Below the pieces are notes generated by a model. The model did no database searches. It was not told where the DNA came from and saw only the letters and a program-made list of their open reading frames with translations. Shown here one piece after another: positions 51,579 through 63,205 of a stretch of DNA of 64,000 nucleotides. Location of the stretch: contig OX411543.1 of the NCBI GenBank assembly GCA_948146395.1, forward strand, positions 34,553,058 to 34,617,057. The letters run 5' to 3'. Made by a program: the position numbers and the translations under genes. Each line of letters opens with the position of its first letter. The stretch's first letter is position 1. The DNA is from Fragum whitleyi. Lineage: Eukaryota; Mollusca; Bivalvia; Cardiida; Cardiidae.

Positions 51579-52032
51579 TCCATCCATCTTCCATCCATCC
51601 ATCCATCAGCCATCCATCCATCCATCCATCCATCCATCCATCCATCCATCCATCCATCCATCCATCCATCCATCCATCCATCCATCCATCCATCCATCCA
51701 TCCATCCATCCATCCATCCATCCATCCATCCATCCATCCATCCATCCATCCATCCATCCCTCCCTCCCTCCCTCCCTCCCTCCCTCCATCCATCCATCCA
51801 TCCATCCATCCATCCATCCATCCTCCATGCATCCTTCCTTCCATCAATCCATCCGTCCGCCCATCCACCCACCCACCCATCCATCCATCCATCCATCCAT
51901 CCATCCATCCATCCATCCATCCATCCATCCATCCATCCATCCATCCATCCATCCATCCATCCATCCATCCATCCATCCATCCATCCATCCATCCATCCAT
52001 CCATCCATCCATCCATCCATCCATCCATCCAT

Positions 52033-52063
<31 letters not shown>

Positions 52064-52587
52064 CCCATCCCTCCATCCATCCATCCATCCATCTATCCGT
52101 CCACCCATCCATCCATCCATCCATCCATCCATCCATCCATCCATCCATCCATCCATCCATCCATCCATCCATCCATCCATCCATCCATCCATCCATCCAT
52201 CCATCCATCCATCCATCCATCCATCATTCCATCCATCCATCCATCCATACATCCATACATCCATCCAACCGTCCGCCCATCCATCCATCCATGGATCCAT
52301 CCATCCGTCCGCCCATCCATCCATCCATCTATCCATCCATCCATCCATCCATCCATCCATCCATCCATCCATCCATCCATCCATCCATCCATCCATCCAT
52401 CCATCCATCCATCCATCCATCCATCCATCCACCCATCCATCCATCCATCCATCCATCCATCCATCCATCCATCCATCCATCCATCCATCCATCCATCCAT
52501 CCATCCATCCATCCATCCATCCATCCATCCATCCATCCATCCATCCATCCATCCATCCATCCATCCATCCATCCATCCATCCATCCA
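51579..52587. repeat. 1-kb ATCC tetranucleotide microsatellite
   Basis: Almost uninterrupted (CCAT)n for about 1 kb, with islands of CCCT (51758-51787), CCGT/CCGCC (51855-51875, 52268-52313) and CCTCCATGCATCCTTCC (about 51822). It opens several long frames on both strands (HPSI repeats on plus, MDGW repeats on minus), which are by-products of the repeat. Confidence 0.97.
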
Positions 52588-52751
52588 AAAATTCAAAACG
52601 TGATTTTGAACGTGGACGATTTACAAGTTCGTCATTCCCAAACGATTTTATAATCAACTGTAACAGCCGTTATGTTAATTTTCTATGTCGGACGTCATTA
52701 ATTTTTGAACCCAAAATCGATAAAAATCTCTTTCAGCTAAATTGCGTTTAA

Positions 52752-52909
52752 GGAGGTGGACCCGTCATTATTCCTGAACGTTTCGAAAGTCATAAATTTT
52801 AACAATGTTAACCGTTATTTTCTTATGGTAGCATAGGGAAACTTCGGTTAACGTTATGAAAAAAATCATGAGTTCCGAAATAATGCGGATCTTTTACTGG
52901 CCCATTACC
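52752..52909. mobile_element. TTAA palindromic MITE, diverged
   Basis: GGAGGTGGACCCGTCATTA to TACTGGCCCATTACC, TTAA on both sides (52748-52751, 52910-52913). The palindrome is more decayed than in other copies, so this looks like an older insertion. Confidence 0.75.
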
Positions 52910-53150
52910 TTAAGCGTCTACTCAAAAATAGAAAAAAAACCCCGCTTGCTTTAATAATGGTCGATTAATACACCCCATAAGATTGTTTCATTTCAAAAAT
53001 CGTGCCTACAAATCATGAGCGCCTGCACGATTGCCTTTCACTTGAACAAGCCTTAAACGTTCTCAAAATTTTAAAGGATAAAAAAGATTTATGAATATTG
53101 TACATAGCATCAACTAATCAAGACACACGACTCTGCCGAATGTATAGTCT

Positions 53151-53577
53151 GAAGGATATAGAGGATAATCGTTAGTTTCAGTGTAAAATCGATTTATATT
53201 TCACTGAGTGAAAAACAAAAGCTATATTTTCACGAGTGGCAAAAATATAGCTTTTGTTGTTCACGAAATGAACTATTAATCGGTCTTACTCGAAAAACAA
53301 ACGATTATTCCATTTCTTTTATGCACTTTCTTTTTTTAAAGTGTGAATTTCTGGGACATATTTTCATAAAGCGCGTCACTTTGCACGTGATTGCTTTGCG
53401 ACGTTCATTGTGACGTCACTTACTTCGCCCCGCATAGATGACGTCAGATAGGGTGATTTGCACAAAACTAGGGTATAAAATGTCGATAATTTCACTGCTT
53501 TTGCGGCGAGATTATCTAGTGATAATCTACCGTTATTTCTCGATAAACCGCCAAAAAGCATGAAAGAAAAGGATATA
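53151..53577 (-). repeat. Repeat R, copy 2
   Basis: Reverse-strand relative of 45597-45995: 'gaggataatcgttagtttca', 'acgtcacttacttcgccccg' and 'taccgttatttctcgataaa'. The fold-back part here is GAGTGAAAAACAAAAGCTAT with its complement. Confidence 0.7.
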
Positions 53578-55394
53578 AACTGAACCACATAAGAAACGTC
53601 GCATGTTTTAGACTTGTAAAAAAATGAAAATATGGGAACATTTAATGTTCTTTGGTTTCAATAAATGTAACTGAACTCCAAGTTAAAGAAAAAATTACCT
53701 CTTTGGTCAAATATTTGGTTGGCTGTTTAAAAAGGGTAAGACATATCTCTGATACTCTCTTCATAAGATGGGAAGAATGTGTTAGTGAAATTTTGCAAAA
53801 TTCAAATGTTCTTTATTTTTGAGAGAAGGTATTAGGGTTAAAAAAAAATAAAAATGAATATTGATGTTATATTTTCATAAGAAAGCCTCCGAGATTATTT
53901 CCAAATCAGAGAAAAATAGTTTGAAGATTTCTTGCACCCGAATTAACCATACTTTCTCTGGTCGACACCAGTTACTCACCCATAGCATTGGAACATTCAT
54001 ATGACACAAACAGGTGGTATTGGCAACTAAGGAATGGCAACACACGAATTTCACAGAAAATTTGGTTATTCTACAATATCTTTGGATTAAGTCTCCGCCA
54101 AATCTACATAGAACCGCTCAAAATTCAATTCAGTCCATTCAGATACTTCCTAGCCAACAACTCCCAAAGCTATTTCTGTTTTCTCCTAAAAGATAAAAAA
54201 AAAGTTATGTTCTTAGTTAAAGGGTTAAAATTTTTGAGTTGTAGTTCTAGTCCAGTTGTCAAACTCTCTTAGAATAAAGTTACACATGTTCTATATATTT
54301 GCAGAAAGTTTCATAGATAGTAAGTTACTCGAAAATCTTTTGGCGAAGAAGAACATGGGTGGGGTAAAATAGAGGTTTCACCAATCTTTAACTCTTAAAG
54401 TATAAATAACTTTTGATCAGTTTTGGATAGGATAATCATATTTCACATGTGGATCATGTGTGACAATGCTTTTACAAATGTAGGATCTAAATCATCTGTC
54501 AAGGTCATGGTCAATTATCAAGGTCATTGTATAAAAAAATCATTAAGCTTGAGGTACATATTTTTGCAAAAGTAATAGATGTGGATTTTGATTTTTAATC
54601 ATATTTTCTTTTGAATAAACAAATTTCAGTTACTCCTTTTTCGAGGACGTTTGTGAAGGCCAAAAGCCACATTTCAGACTGTTTTCAGACTTTTAACACT
54701 AAGGATTTTCTGTCACAAGGCCTAAGAAGTTACTGGTTCTATGTTTTACAGGTCCTTCCTTGAAATAACGGGCCTTCCGAGAAATCGCAAAACGACTTGA
54801 GTAATAAATCTAAATCATATTTATATGTAGGTTTAAAATGCAAAACTTTAGAAGGAAAACAGTGTGGGAAAAGAAAGAATCTCGTTACAAGCATTTCTTC
54901 TTTTTCCACAGTGTTTTCCTTTGGGTAATGAAAATGTCAAGTATTGATAAAGGCAATATCATTTTTTCAAATTGTATCTTCAAAAATAGTATTTTTATTT
55001 CAAAACTGTAAAGTTTACAAATGAAGATGAACAATCCCTACATGCCTGGAGGACCTACAATATTCCAGCTATGTTGGTACATGTACTGGTACATTCTAGA
55101 ATTGCTAGCTTCCAGCCCCAGGACTAGTGTCAGTGCCGGGCCCTAGACTTACTATATTACTATATCGATAATTCAATTTGAAAAAAAACCTATTCCCGCG
55201 AGAATAAATGATTCTCCTTAGTTTGATTTATTTTAAGACAAATGTTATTTGTAAACAAGGGGGCTAGAATGACTTTAAATCACTCATCTGAGTTTTATTG
55301 ATTCAGTGGATGTTACTAAAGTAACCTTCTGGCAAAGTTTCGTTGTAACTCTGACCAAGTGATTGAGGAGATTATTTTTTATCTTATAACTATA
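53578..55394. other. Non-coding DNA, nothing firm
   Basis: 54470-54560 contains TCAAGGTCATGGTCA and AAGGTCATTG, possibly decayed HINE family C interior. The region 54840-54930 (GGAAAAGAAAGAATCTCG against TTCTTCTTTTTCCACA) folds back weakly. No gene was supported. Confidence 0.4.
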
Positions 55395-55690
55395 TAAATA
55401 TCCGTATGATTACATCCCGTATGATTTTTTTTATGATATCACATAGTTATTTTTAGAACAATGATATATTGCGTTTTTTTTTAGAAACCAGCATTTCAGT
55501 TAGAAACGTCGACGAAAACAAGACAAATAGAGGTTATAAGATAAATATAATACATACTTAGTGTATCGTATGAAAAAAATATCTAACTCGGTTGTAAGAA
55601 TTGATAATTGTCTCGGCAGAGCCTCGACAATGATCAATTCTCCCAACCTTGTTAGATATTATTTCTTATACAAAACATTAAGTATGTATT
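55395..55690. mobile_element. Palindromic repeat P, copy 1
   Basis: The core AAAATATCTAACTCGGTTGT pairs with CCCAACCTTGTTAGATATTA around GTCTCGGCAGAGCCTCGAC. Left flank 'aaatagaggttataagataa' and 'atgatatcacatagttat' recur reversed at 62880-63205. No ORF. Confidence 0.7.
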
Positions 55691-56130
55691 ATATATATGA
55701 AAAGGGCCAGCTAAGAAACACTCTGAAAGTTATATTGAAATTAGTCCATTGGTTTAGGAGGAGATGTTTCATCCACCGAGTCAAACCCAATTTTATATAA
55801 GCCTTTTTGAAAAACAATTTTTGAAAAGGGTTTCCAAGAGATTATTCTGGTAAAGTCGCATTAAAATTCACTCAAGGCTTCAGGAGGAGATGTTGTTCAA
55901 GGATTTAATAGTGAAAACAGGCCACACCCATATTTATCGGCCAATCCTAATTTCGCAAACAATTTTGAAAAGGGTTACCAAAGAAACATTTAAGCTACAT
56001 TTCATTTTAATTAGAATTGGGTTTTAGGAGGAGAAGAAGTTTTAAGAAAGTTGAAGACACACGACCCGCGATGGACGTTGGATCCTAAAATCTCACTTTG
56101 GACATGTTGTGCTCAGGTGAGCTAAAAAAT
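55691..56130 (-). mobile_element. HINE family A-like element, reverse orientation, 3' end unclear
   Basis: Ends at 56130 with GTGCTCAGGTGAGCTAAAA, the complement of the family A start TTTTAGCTCACCTGAGC. The interior has two or three degenerate units with 'taggaggagatgtt' and 'gaaaagggttaccaaag'. No terminal hairpin was found near 55691. Confidence 0.5.
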
Positions 56131-57451
56131 AAAGAAACAATACAATTCCCAATTGTGTTAAATATCATCTAAATATAACCACTGATCTAGTGTTGAATAT
56201 ATATTATTCGAACAAAAAGCGCTTGATCTTGAACTGTTTACATAGTCCCTTGTTAAACGAAATAGTAAAAAGTATAAAATTAATTTGCATTTGCCGATAT
56301 TCAAAGAAGTCGAGAATTTAGTGAATCTAAGACTTTTACCTTTGTAATTTAGTTGTGACAAACTTGAAGCAAATGACATCTTTTCTGTTGTCTTTCTTAT
56401 CAAGTATTGTGATTATTTAATCAATTTCAACCAAATAGTTTACGATGTTTCTTTCAATCATTAATTTAAGGTCTGGATTAGGCATTGGACCATAAAGAAA
56501 TAATAAAAATAGTTAGTTTCCTCTACAAAAAATGGCCAGAGCTGGTCCATGATTATTTAAGTCAGTGTGAAAGCTAGGAAGATTTCGCCCAAAAGTTTCG
56601 AAAAGCAAACGGGTGGACAGAGGGTGGTGCAAAACAAAAACAGAATCCAAAATATGTCTCATAGAGGATACTACAATCTTCGCTTTTTCGTTGTCATTCA
56701 AATAAACAAACAAAATTGTTATAATAATTGTTCATATACTTTTTAATATAACTGGCCATGATAATTATACTTGGCATAGTCGATGATATCATCTTAGTTT
56801 CTGTATTTACATGTCAATGAAATCTATCACATCCCATGATAGAAGTATTGTGCCTTGAAAAACAAAAGGTAAGCAAAACTGTTTGATTTTGAACTTGTTA
56901 CGTGAAAATGAGCTATCATCAAATCTCTGTATATTCTTAACTTAGAGAAAATCTATCCCACCAAACTCAAACACTGTATAATCTTGATTAGGCTTGAAGT
57001 AATAGAAAAGTGATAAGCTTTTGTTTATGTTTGCAAAGTTTAACTTTGTTAGGTGACATTGGACCCTGAACTGCACAGAATATCTTAATCTTGAAATTTT
57101 AAGATGGTTACTGAAAAGATCTATTATCATGCCAAATATGAGTAACGTATCTTGAACTTGCTGCAGCCATAAGATGTTGAGATTTTTGTTAGGTCTTACG
57201 AAGTTTGGCCTTGATGAATGACTTTCACCTTGACAGATGATTATGACCCCAGAGATTATCGATGTCAAGTGATTTGATTCATTATGATGCTACATATGAG
57301 TATTGTGTCTTGGAAAGAATTGAAGTAATTGGCAAATATTAGGTTATATATATGATGTGCAGACAGATGGACAATATTTAAGAGGCAGGCAGACCGTTAG
57401 ATAGATAGGTACTGCTACGCAATACTTTTCTTAAACTTTTCAACTCAGGTC

Positions 57452-57488
<37 letters not shown>

Positions 57489-58390
57489 TGAAATTAAATT
57501 TAAGCTACTATTGAAATGTTTACAAGGATTAAAGAAAACCAAGTAAAATACATTTTTCATCTTACCCCATCCATTTTTTTCGAAATATTTTACCAAGTTT
57601 AGTGATAAAATATTCTAATGGATTATATTATTTGACTAGTAGTTATTTGCTAAACTGTAGAAAAGATAAATGCACAGACACTTTTAGAGTGTCTATTTCA
57701 GGACATAATAAAAGATTTCGGAATAATTTCGCAACTACAGATTTGAATGTATAAGCATAGAAAATAATGTTACCGGTTTTCAATCTTCTTTATTTTTATT
57801 TCACAAAGAAGAAGGATAGTAAAGCTTATTTTTTGAAGAGTAACTGAACTGGCCTAGCTTTGGAAGGTACTTAGCTTTGCATTCAAAATTTATATTCACC
57901 TGCATTTTTAAAGATCTTTTAAGCAGTTTTTATTTCAGCACTCCTTAAAAAGGGCCGTTGAAGGAGGTGCATCTTTGAACGTTTAAGATTTAAGGATATA
58001 TACTATTTGCAACACTATAAAGAAACAGCTCCAAACACGATTTGAGTTTTCAAATTGTGTTATACTATGAAATATACATAGTTTATGCGCTATTTAATTC
58101 TATGCTTATTAAATGTGTACTAGAATGTAATTTTTATGTTACTAAATAGTTTTCATTAAAGTAACACGAATATGTATTTGCAATGGATGAAAAAGTTACC
58201 GAAAGATGGAAATGAACATACTTTAGGTAGTATCTTTCTAGTGACGCTGAGTATAATTTTTCATGCACCTGTATTAAAACGAGATAATTTTATCGCTAAC
58301 ACGACTTACATGTGTTTTTTTTATTCAATCAGTACAACCTATGAAACATGGATGGTTCGAAACAAAAAAGGGTTCGGGTTTCAAAGAGGC
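56131..58390. other. Non-coding DNA; poly-A tract and decayed HINE interior
   Basis: 57000-57410 carries 'aactttgttaggtgacattgg' and 'ccttgacagatgat', HINE family C-like interior on the reverse strand. A 29-nt A run lies at 57457-57485. Open frames near 56513-56713 and 58172-58444 match no family I know. Confidence 0.4.
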
Positions 58391-58404
58391 TTCATTCCCC
58401 GGAT

Positions 58405-58750
58405 AGGACCACATACTGTAAAACCTGCGTCAAGCGACCTCTAAGGGGACAAGTAAAAAGTGGTCGCTTATGGAAATGGTCGCTTAATACAATGTGTACT
58501 GGTAGATAAGACAGGTTATTTTATAGCATATATGTATTTTCACACAATTCTTATTGATTCATATGATGTTCGAACCGAAAAACATTGTCTCAATGAGACA
58601 ATTCTAATGGGTTCCAACGCCATGAGATTCGAAACTTAACATTTTTGTATAATAATGTCCACTTTTTCGGAGATTTTGATACGATAAAGGGCTTTTTATG
58701 ATGGTCTCTTAATAAAATTGGTCGCTTAGTAGAGGTGTGTTTTGTGTTTG
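58405..58750. repeat. Repeat with GGTCGCTTA words
   Basis: 'gtcaagcgacctctaagggg' and 'agtggtcgcttatggaaatg' at the left, 'aattggtcgcttagtagagg' at the right, a pattern of inverted and direct GACC/GGTCGCTTA motifs about 300 bp apart. Likely a MITE, but I could not fix its termini. Confidence 0.4.
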
Positions 58751-59542
58751 TGTGTTTTTTACTCGAGGAAAACATGATAAAGGGTCGAATGACTCTTATT
58801 TCCATCGTGGTCCTAACTCATTCCAGATCTTATCCTGCACATAGAAAGAGAGAGAGAGGCAATGATTTCTTACCACTGCTACCCACTTTACACCTGGGGC
58901 TCTGTGTGTAAAGTGTCCTGCCCAATACATTACCCGACTCCGGTGGAGCTCGACTCGAGCTCTAACCACTTTGCCAACAAACCAGACATTGTGCCAGAGG
59001 TGGTCGGTCGAGCAATATCGACTGTATTTTCTTTAAAGGGATATAATCACAATAGTTTTATATACACTGTTTCACCTGGAACAACAAATTCATAGGAAAT
59101 CATTCTCTTATAAGCATTCTCTTTTTCCTCAAATCATATTCAATAGCTGCTACGGTATCATTAAAAAGTAGAATTACATGGTAAATACAATGTATATATC
59201 TTTATAGGGAAACTCTATTGCTGAAAAGAAGATATTGCTCGATTAAAGAAATTTCTTCTTTTTCACAGAAATTTCGATAGTACAAATAAGAAGTTTTCTG
59301 TTTAAGCTTGGACTCATTGATTTCAAAAAGCTCTTAGGAATATGGGCTTCTTACCTTGAGAAATTAAGCTAAACGTTCTAATACGACACCTTCCCGTACT
59401 GATTCCGTACTGAATTGCCAAGTTTACGTATCATTTGACGATGTTGCTCAATTTCTAGTCTTAGCTTTAAAGATGGCCTGACACGTGTATAAGCTGATCA
59501 ATTGATCATTTTCTTCACGCGTGTATCACTGACGTTCGCTAG
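58751..59542. other. Non-coding DNA; weak tRNA-like A box
   Basis: The reverse strand of 58930-58985 reads GGCAAAGTGGTTAGAGCTCG, an A-box-like word, without a clear B box. A palindromic GAAGAAATTGC-type stretch lies at 59220-59275. No gene seen. Confidence 0.35.
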
Positions 59543-59821
59543 TATTAAGTAAGCATTTTTGAGCAAGTAGACATGGTGTTTTTTTATATATATGGTCTGT
59601 CTCGCGAAAAGGGACCATCTGTTTAATGCGAAAGTAACGACCCAGGTCAGGCTAAGCGGACTGCGCAAGCTGACTAGAGTGGTATTAAGTAAGCATTTTA
59701 GAGCAAGTAGACATGGTATTTTTTATATATATGGCCTGTCACGCGAAAAGGGACCATCTGTTTAATGCGAAAGTAACGACCCAGGTCAGGCTAAGCGGAC
59801 TGCGCAAGCTGACAAGGGAGG
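59543..59821. repeat. 140-bp tandem duplication spanning a MITE boundary
   Basis: 59543-59682 and 59683-59821 are nearly identical ('agcaagtagacatggt', 'gcgaaaagggaccatctgtt', 'cgacccaggtcaggctaagc'). Each copy contains the left end of the CCGTCACGCGA-type MITE plus flank. Confidence 0.88.
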
Positions 59822-59984
59822 TATTTATTTTTAACTCGGCAGATTTTCTGAACCTAATATGATCAATCTACCTTTCTGTATAAGAATTTTTGAAAGACGA
59901 CATATGATTGGCCGATGGTGGACAATCTCTTTTTAAATATTTGACAGAGTTCCCAGAAGGTCCCTTTTTGCGTGACGGTTCACA
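59594..59984. mobile_element. GTGAC-CGTCACGCGA MITE, enlarged by tandem duplication
   Basis: Left end GGTCTGTCTCGCGAAAAGGG (repeated at about 59733 as GGCCTGTCACGCGAAAAGGG), right end TTTTTGCGTGACGGTTCACA. Related to 46038-46298, with weaker terminal identity. Confidence 0.65.
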
Positions 59985-60115
59985 TTTTTTCAACAATTTC
60001 CATTTGCCAACTAAGACGTTAGATCTTAGCTTATAGCTCTTAAAGCACCAAATGGTCTTACAAATAAAGTATTTGGTTACTTAACCAATCAACTGATCTG
60101 TCATTTGATATTATT

Positions 60116-60355
60116 TGAGCCTGTGCGTGAGATTTCCAACAATTTCAAATATGCGCAAAGCAAAGACTCTGACCAGCATGTACATCCGCACAGTCTGACC
60201 AGAGATTTCCCTGTGTGTTTAGTAGATAGATAAGGTCTCAATGTATCTGTAGACCATCAGGTATCTTAATTTTTTAGAGTTTGTGGCTGTCTATGCCTCT
60301 CAATGTTTGAACCCCGTCAACATTTATATTGCTGGAATTGTCACGCACAGGCTCA
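60116..60355. mobile_element. TGAGCCTGTGCGTGA MITE, best copy
   Basis: 240 bp with exact 15-bp terminal inverted repeats TGAGCCTGTGCGTGA and TCACGCACAGGCTCA. Interior 'gcaaagactctgacc', 'gcacagtctgaccaga' and 'agataaggtctcaatgtatc' defines the family seen at 4645-5081, 15652, 23411 and as a remnant at 24270. Confidence 0.85.
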
Positions 60356-60845
60356 TATGGTATGTAAATTGATGAAACATTTGTTCCCTTTATAAATCAA
60401 TTATGAATGACCGCTCCCATGATAACTGGGTAAATAAAGGATATGTTATGTTATGGTAAAAATCTAGATCGGAGCCATAAAAATAGTTTTGTGTATTGTC
60501 TTATCTGTTTTAGTTTCATGATATTAAAAGCGAAAAAATTTCCTGTGAGTACTCAACGTACCGCGAGTACTTTTCTTAGTTGTTAGGCAACCAATGACTA
60601 AACTAAAAACTGAATCTTGGCAGTAAACTAAGACGATACTCTTGAAGAACATGAAAATTTTCACGAAAGGCCAAAGGTCAAGGTCAATATGATTAATATA
60701 CAATCCATCTTGCTCTATCCAGCGACCTTTTTTTTTATTCAGCGATCGTTTTAAAATCCACTTCTTTAAATCAAAATATCTTAAAAAGTATACCACTTTA
60801 GCTCTAACAATTATTGTAAATATATCCTATGTTAAACAAACTCAA
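60356..60845. other. Non-coding DNA, nothing recognised
   Basis: Contains AAAGGTCAAGGTCAATATG near 60670 but no element termini. The minus-strand frame at 60524-60796 matches no family I know. Confidence 0.4.
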
Positions 60846-60847
60846 AA

Positions 60848-60915
60848 TCTAAGGAAACCTCGGTTAACATTCTGAAAGATCATGTTTTCCGGAAATTTTA
60901 TGGGTCTACTACTTT
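60848..60915. mobile_element. TTAA MITE, right-half fragment
   Basis: AAGGAAACCTCGGTTAACAT through TTATGGGTCTACTACTTTAA is the right half of the palindromic MITE; the left half is missing. Confidence 0.65.
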
Positions 60916-61340
60916 AAATCGAGTGCATTGCATGATGCAAAATGTCCTTGGGCTGCTTAATCGATCAGGTTATGTCGACCTAGCTGCTCAGCTTTTAGTG
61001 CATGTTTAAAGCGTGATATCGAACCCCATAACCAATCGACATTTAAACACCTGTTTCTTCCTTTTTAAATTTTTAAATTTCATCAGCCAATATTTTCAAT
61101 AAATACCGCAATATTCCAAGGCTCTCTTAACCATTTTATCGAAGATACTTGGAAGAAAATAAAGAAATTGGGAGACCTTCGATTACAGTTTCTACTCACG
61201 AGAAGAAAATGGATGCGTTCAGGGTATGTATGTTAATAGTTGCTCTTTCTTTTGATTGTTATCTTATCGTGTAAATAATTTTGATAGTTTAGTTAGACTT
61301 TAGTAATTTTAACTCATTTTCATTGCAAAACCCTTTTTTT

Positions 61341-61770
61341 TCTTTGTCTAATGATTTTCAATGGATTATCGAGAAAAGAAGATTATCATTTGATAAACCA
61401 ATTGCCTAACCAGTTAAATGATCAAAAACTTATATTTGGTTTTCGTTCATTTCAACATATCTGATGTTATCTAAGCACAGCCCAATAAGCGATGTCATTA
61501 GGAAAGTCGCATACATATAGAAATCACGTGTAAAATGAAACGGTTTGAAAAAAATTGTCCTAAAATTTCTACTTTTATCTCATTTTTGCAATAAATGATT
61601 TAGAGTTACCATTTGTTTTTCGAGTAGGATCGATTGATGTTTCATGTAGTGAACAACAAAAGCTGTATTCTAACGAGGGGTCCCGACACTTGTGACCATA
61701 ATGCTTTTGTTGTTTATTCAATGAAATATAGTCGATCTTACACTGAAACCAACGATCATCCTCTAAACAT
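61341..61770 (+). repeat. Repeat R, copy 3, diverged
   Basis: 'ggattatcgagaaaagaaga', 'tctcatttttgcaataaatg' and 'tttttcgagtaggatcgatt' align with 45597-45995. The CpG-bearing words have decayed, suggesting an older copy. Confidence 0.6.
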
Positions 61771-62034
61771 TCTTGTGTGAACTTTCAAAGTCGGAGAAGT
61801 AACAAGAAATATATAGATGCTCAAAATTCTTGGACATGAATATTTTGACCGAAACCACCATGGCCTGTGAGTTGCACTAGTAAAACTTATTGAAAACTCT
61901 CTTTTAATTGGTTATTTAGATATTAAGGATTTTAGCTACTTTCGAAGGAAAAAGTTAGAGCTATTTTAATAACGCTCACTTAGATTTTACATATTCAAAT
62001 TTTCTCCTGGGACCTATTTAAATACTGACTTTAA

Positions 62035-62189
62035 GGTAGTGGACCCGTAATAGTTCCGCAACATTTCGGACTACATGATTTCACCAAGTTAACCATGGAT
62101 TCCTAATGATAATCATTAGGAAACCTCGATTAACACTGTTAAAGTTCATTACTTCTGAAACGTTGCAAAACTATTACGGGTCCACTACC
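62035..62189. mobile_element. TTAA palindromic MITE
   Basis: 155 bp, GGTAGTGGACCCGTAATAG to TTACGGGTCCACTACC. TTAA before, CTAA after (one change). Centre CCTAATGATAATCATTAGG. Confidence 0.85.
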
Positions 62190-62446
62190 CTAAATAAATT
62201 TACCCGCAGTCCCGCAGACGTCGAATTACAAATTAAGCGTAGTGCCTCTGCATAGCGTATTTTTTCCAGATCTACTACGAATTATAACCGTTTTTCTCCG
62301 GCCATCCTCGGATATGACGGTTTTTAACCACCTTCGGTGTGTTCGCGACTGATCACGAAATAACAACGATGAGATATTACTATCTCTCACGATTTTATTC
62401 GAAGTGATACGACTTAAGGAGCCTAATAACTACGAAATAATTTGTT

Positions 62447-62721
62447 TGATTGTTTGAATGTGGTTTTACGCCGCTCTTAACAATACATACATTTTAGTCA
62501 TATCTCGGCGGCACATTACAATGGATACCTAGTATTTCTAACACCAGTACTACCATCACATCCTTTACTATCCTCGAACCGCTGTCCCACTTAGGTCTAT
62601 GTTTCTCAACCCACTGGTGGTAGATAAATAGACGGATATGGTAAGTACCGCCGTCGGGGATCGAACTCGGTTCCTCTAGATTGACAGTCCAACGCGCTAC
62701 CAGCTGCGCTATGACGGCGGC
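62447..62721 (-). mobile_element. SINE-1, full-length reverse copy
   Basis: The complement of the tRNA head is at 62645-62721 (CCGCCGTCGGGGATCGAACT and GCGCTATGACGGCGGC). The body lies at 62460-62640 ('acgccgctcttaacaata', 'acaatggatacctagtattt'). GATTGTTTGAATG marks a short tail. It keeps the TCATA insertion before the D-stem seen in 23120-23195, so that is a family trait. Confidence 0.75.
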
Positions 62722-62879
62722 TCCAACTACGAGATAAAACTACGTATACCGACCATCACGATTTCTTACCACGAAGTACCACAATCAATAAAGATTCAGT
62801 GTGACATGTTCCGATGGATGCCGATCGAATACAAGTTTCATTTTTTTCAAAGATTACGTCCCGATTTCGAATGATAGAT

Positions 62880-63205
62880 ATATATAATACATACTAAGTG
62901 TATTATATGTAAAAAAATATCTAACGAGGTTGGGAGAATTGATCATTGTCGAGGCTCTGCCGAGACAATTATCAATTTTCACAACCGAGTTAGATATTTT
63001 TTTCATATAATACACTAAGTATGTATCATATTTATCTTATAACCTCTATTTGCCTTCTTTTCGTTGATGTTTTTTACTGAAATACAAGTTTCAAAAAATA
63101 ACCGTATTATATAATTGTTCTAAAAATAACCATAAGATATCATAAAAAATATCATACGGGTTGTTATCACACGGATATTTGTATAGTTATATGATAAATA
63201 TCTTT
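62880..63205. mobile_element. Palindromic repeat P, copy 2
   Basis: AAAAATATCTAACGAGGTTG pairs with CAACCGAGTTAGATATTTTT around GAGGCTCTGCCGAGAC. The flank 'ttatcttataacctctattt' and 'aagatatcataaaaaatatc' matches 55395-55560 in reverse. Confidence 0.7.

Noticed and set aside
51454..52657. Long open frames on both strands (up to 399 codons) across the ATCC repeat
   Set aside because: They consist of the translation of a tetranucleotide microsatellite; the short non-repeat ends match nothing and frames overlap on both strands.
56942..57268. 108-codon minus-strand frame
   Set aside because: It overlaps HINE-like interior (AGGTCA repeats) and shows no domain or conserved motif.
58172..58444. 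90-codon plus-strand frame, partly hydrophobic
   Set aside because: No family resemblance, ends inside a dispersed repeat, and has no splice or promoter context.
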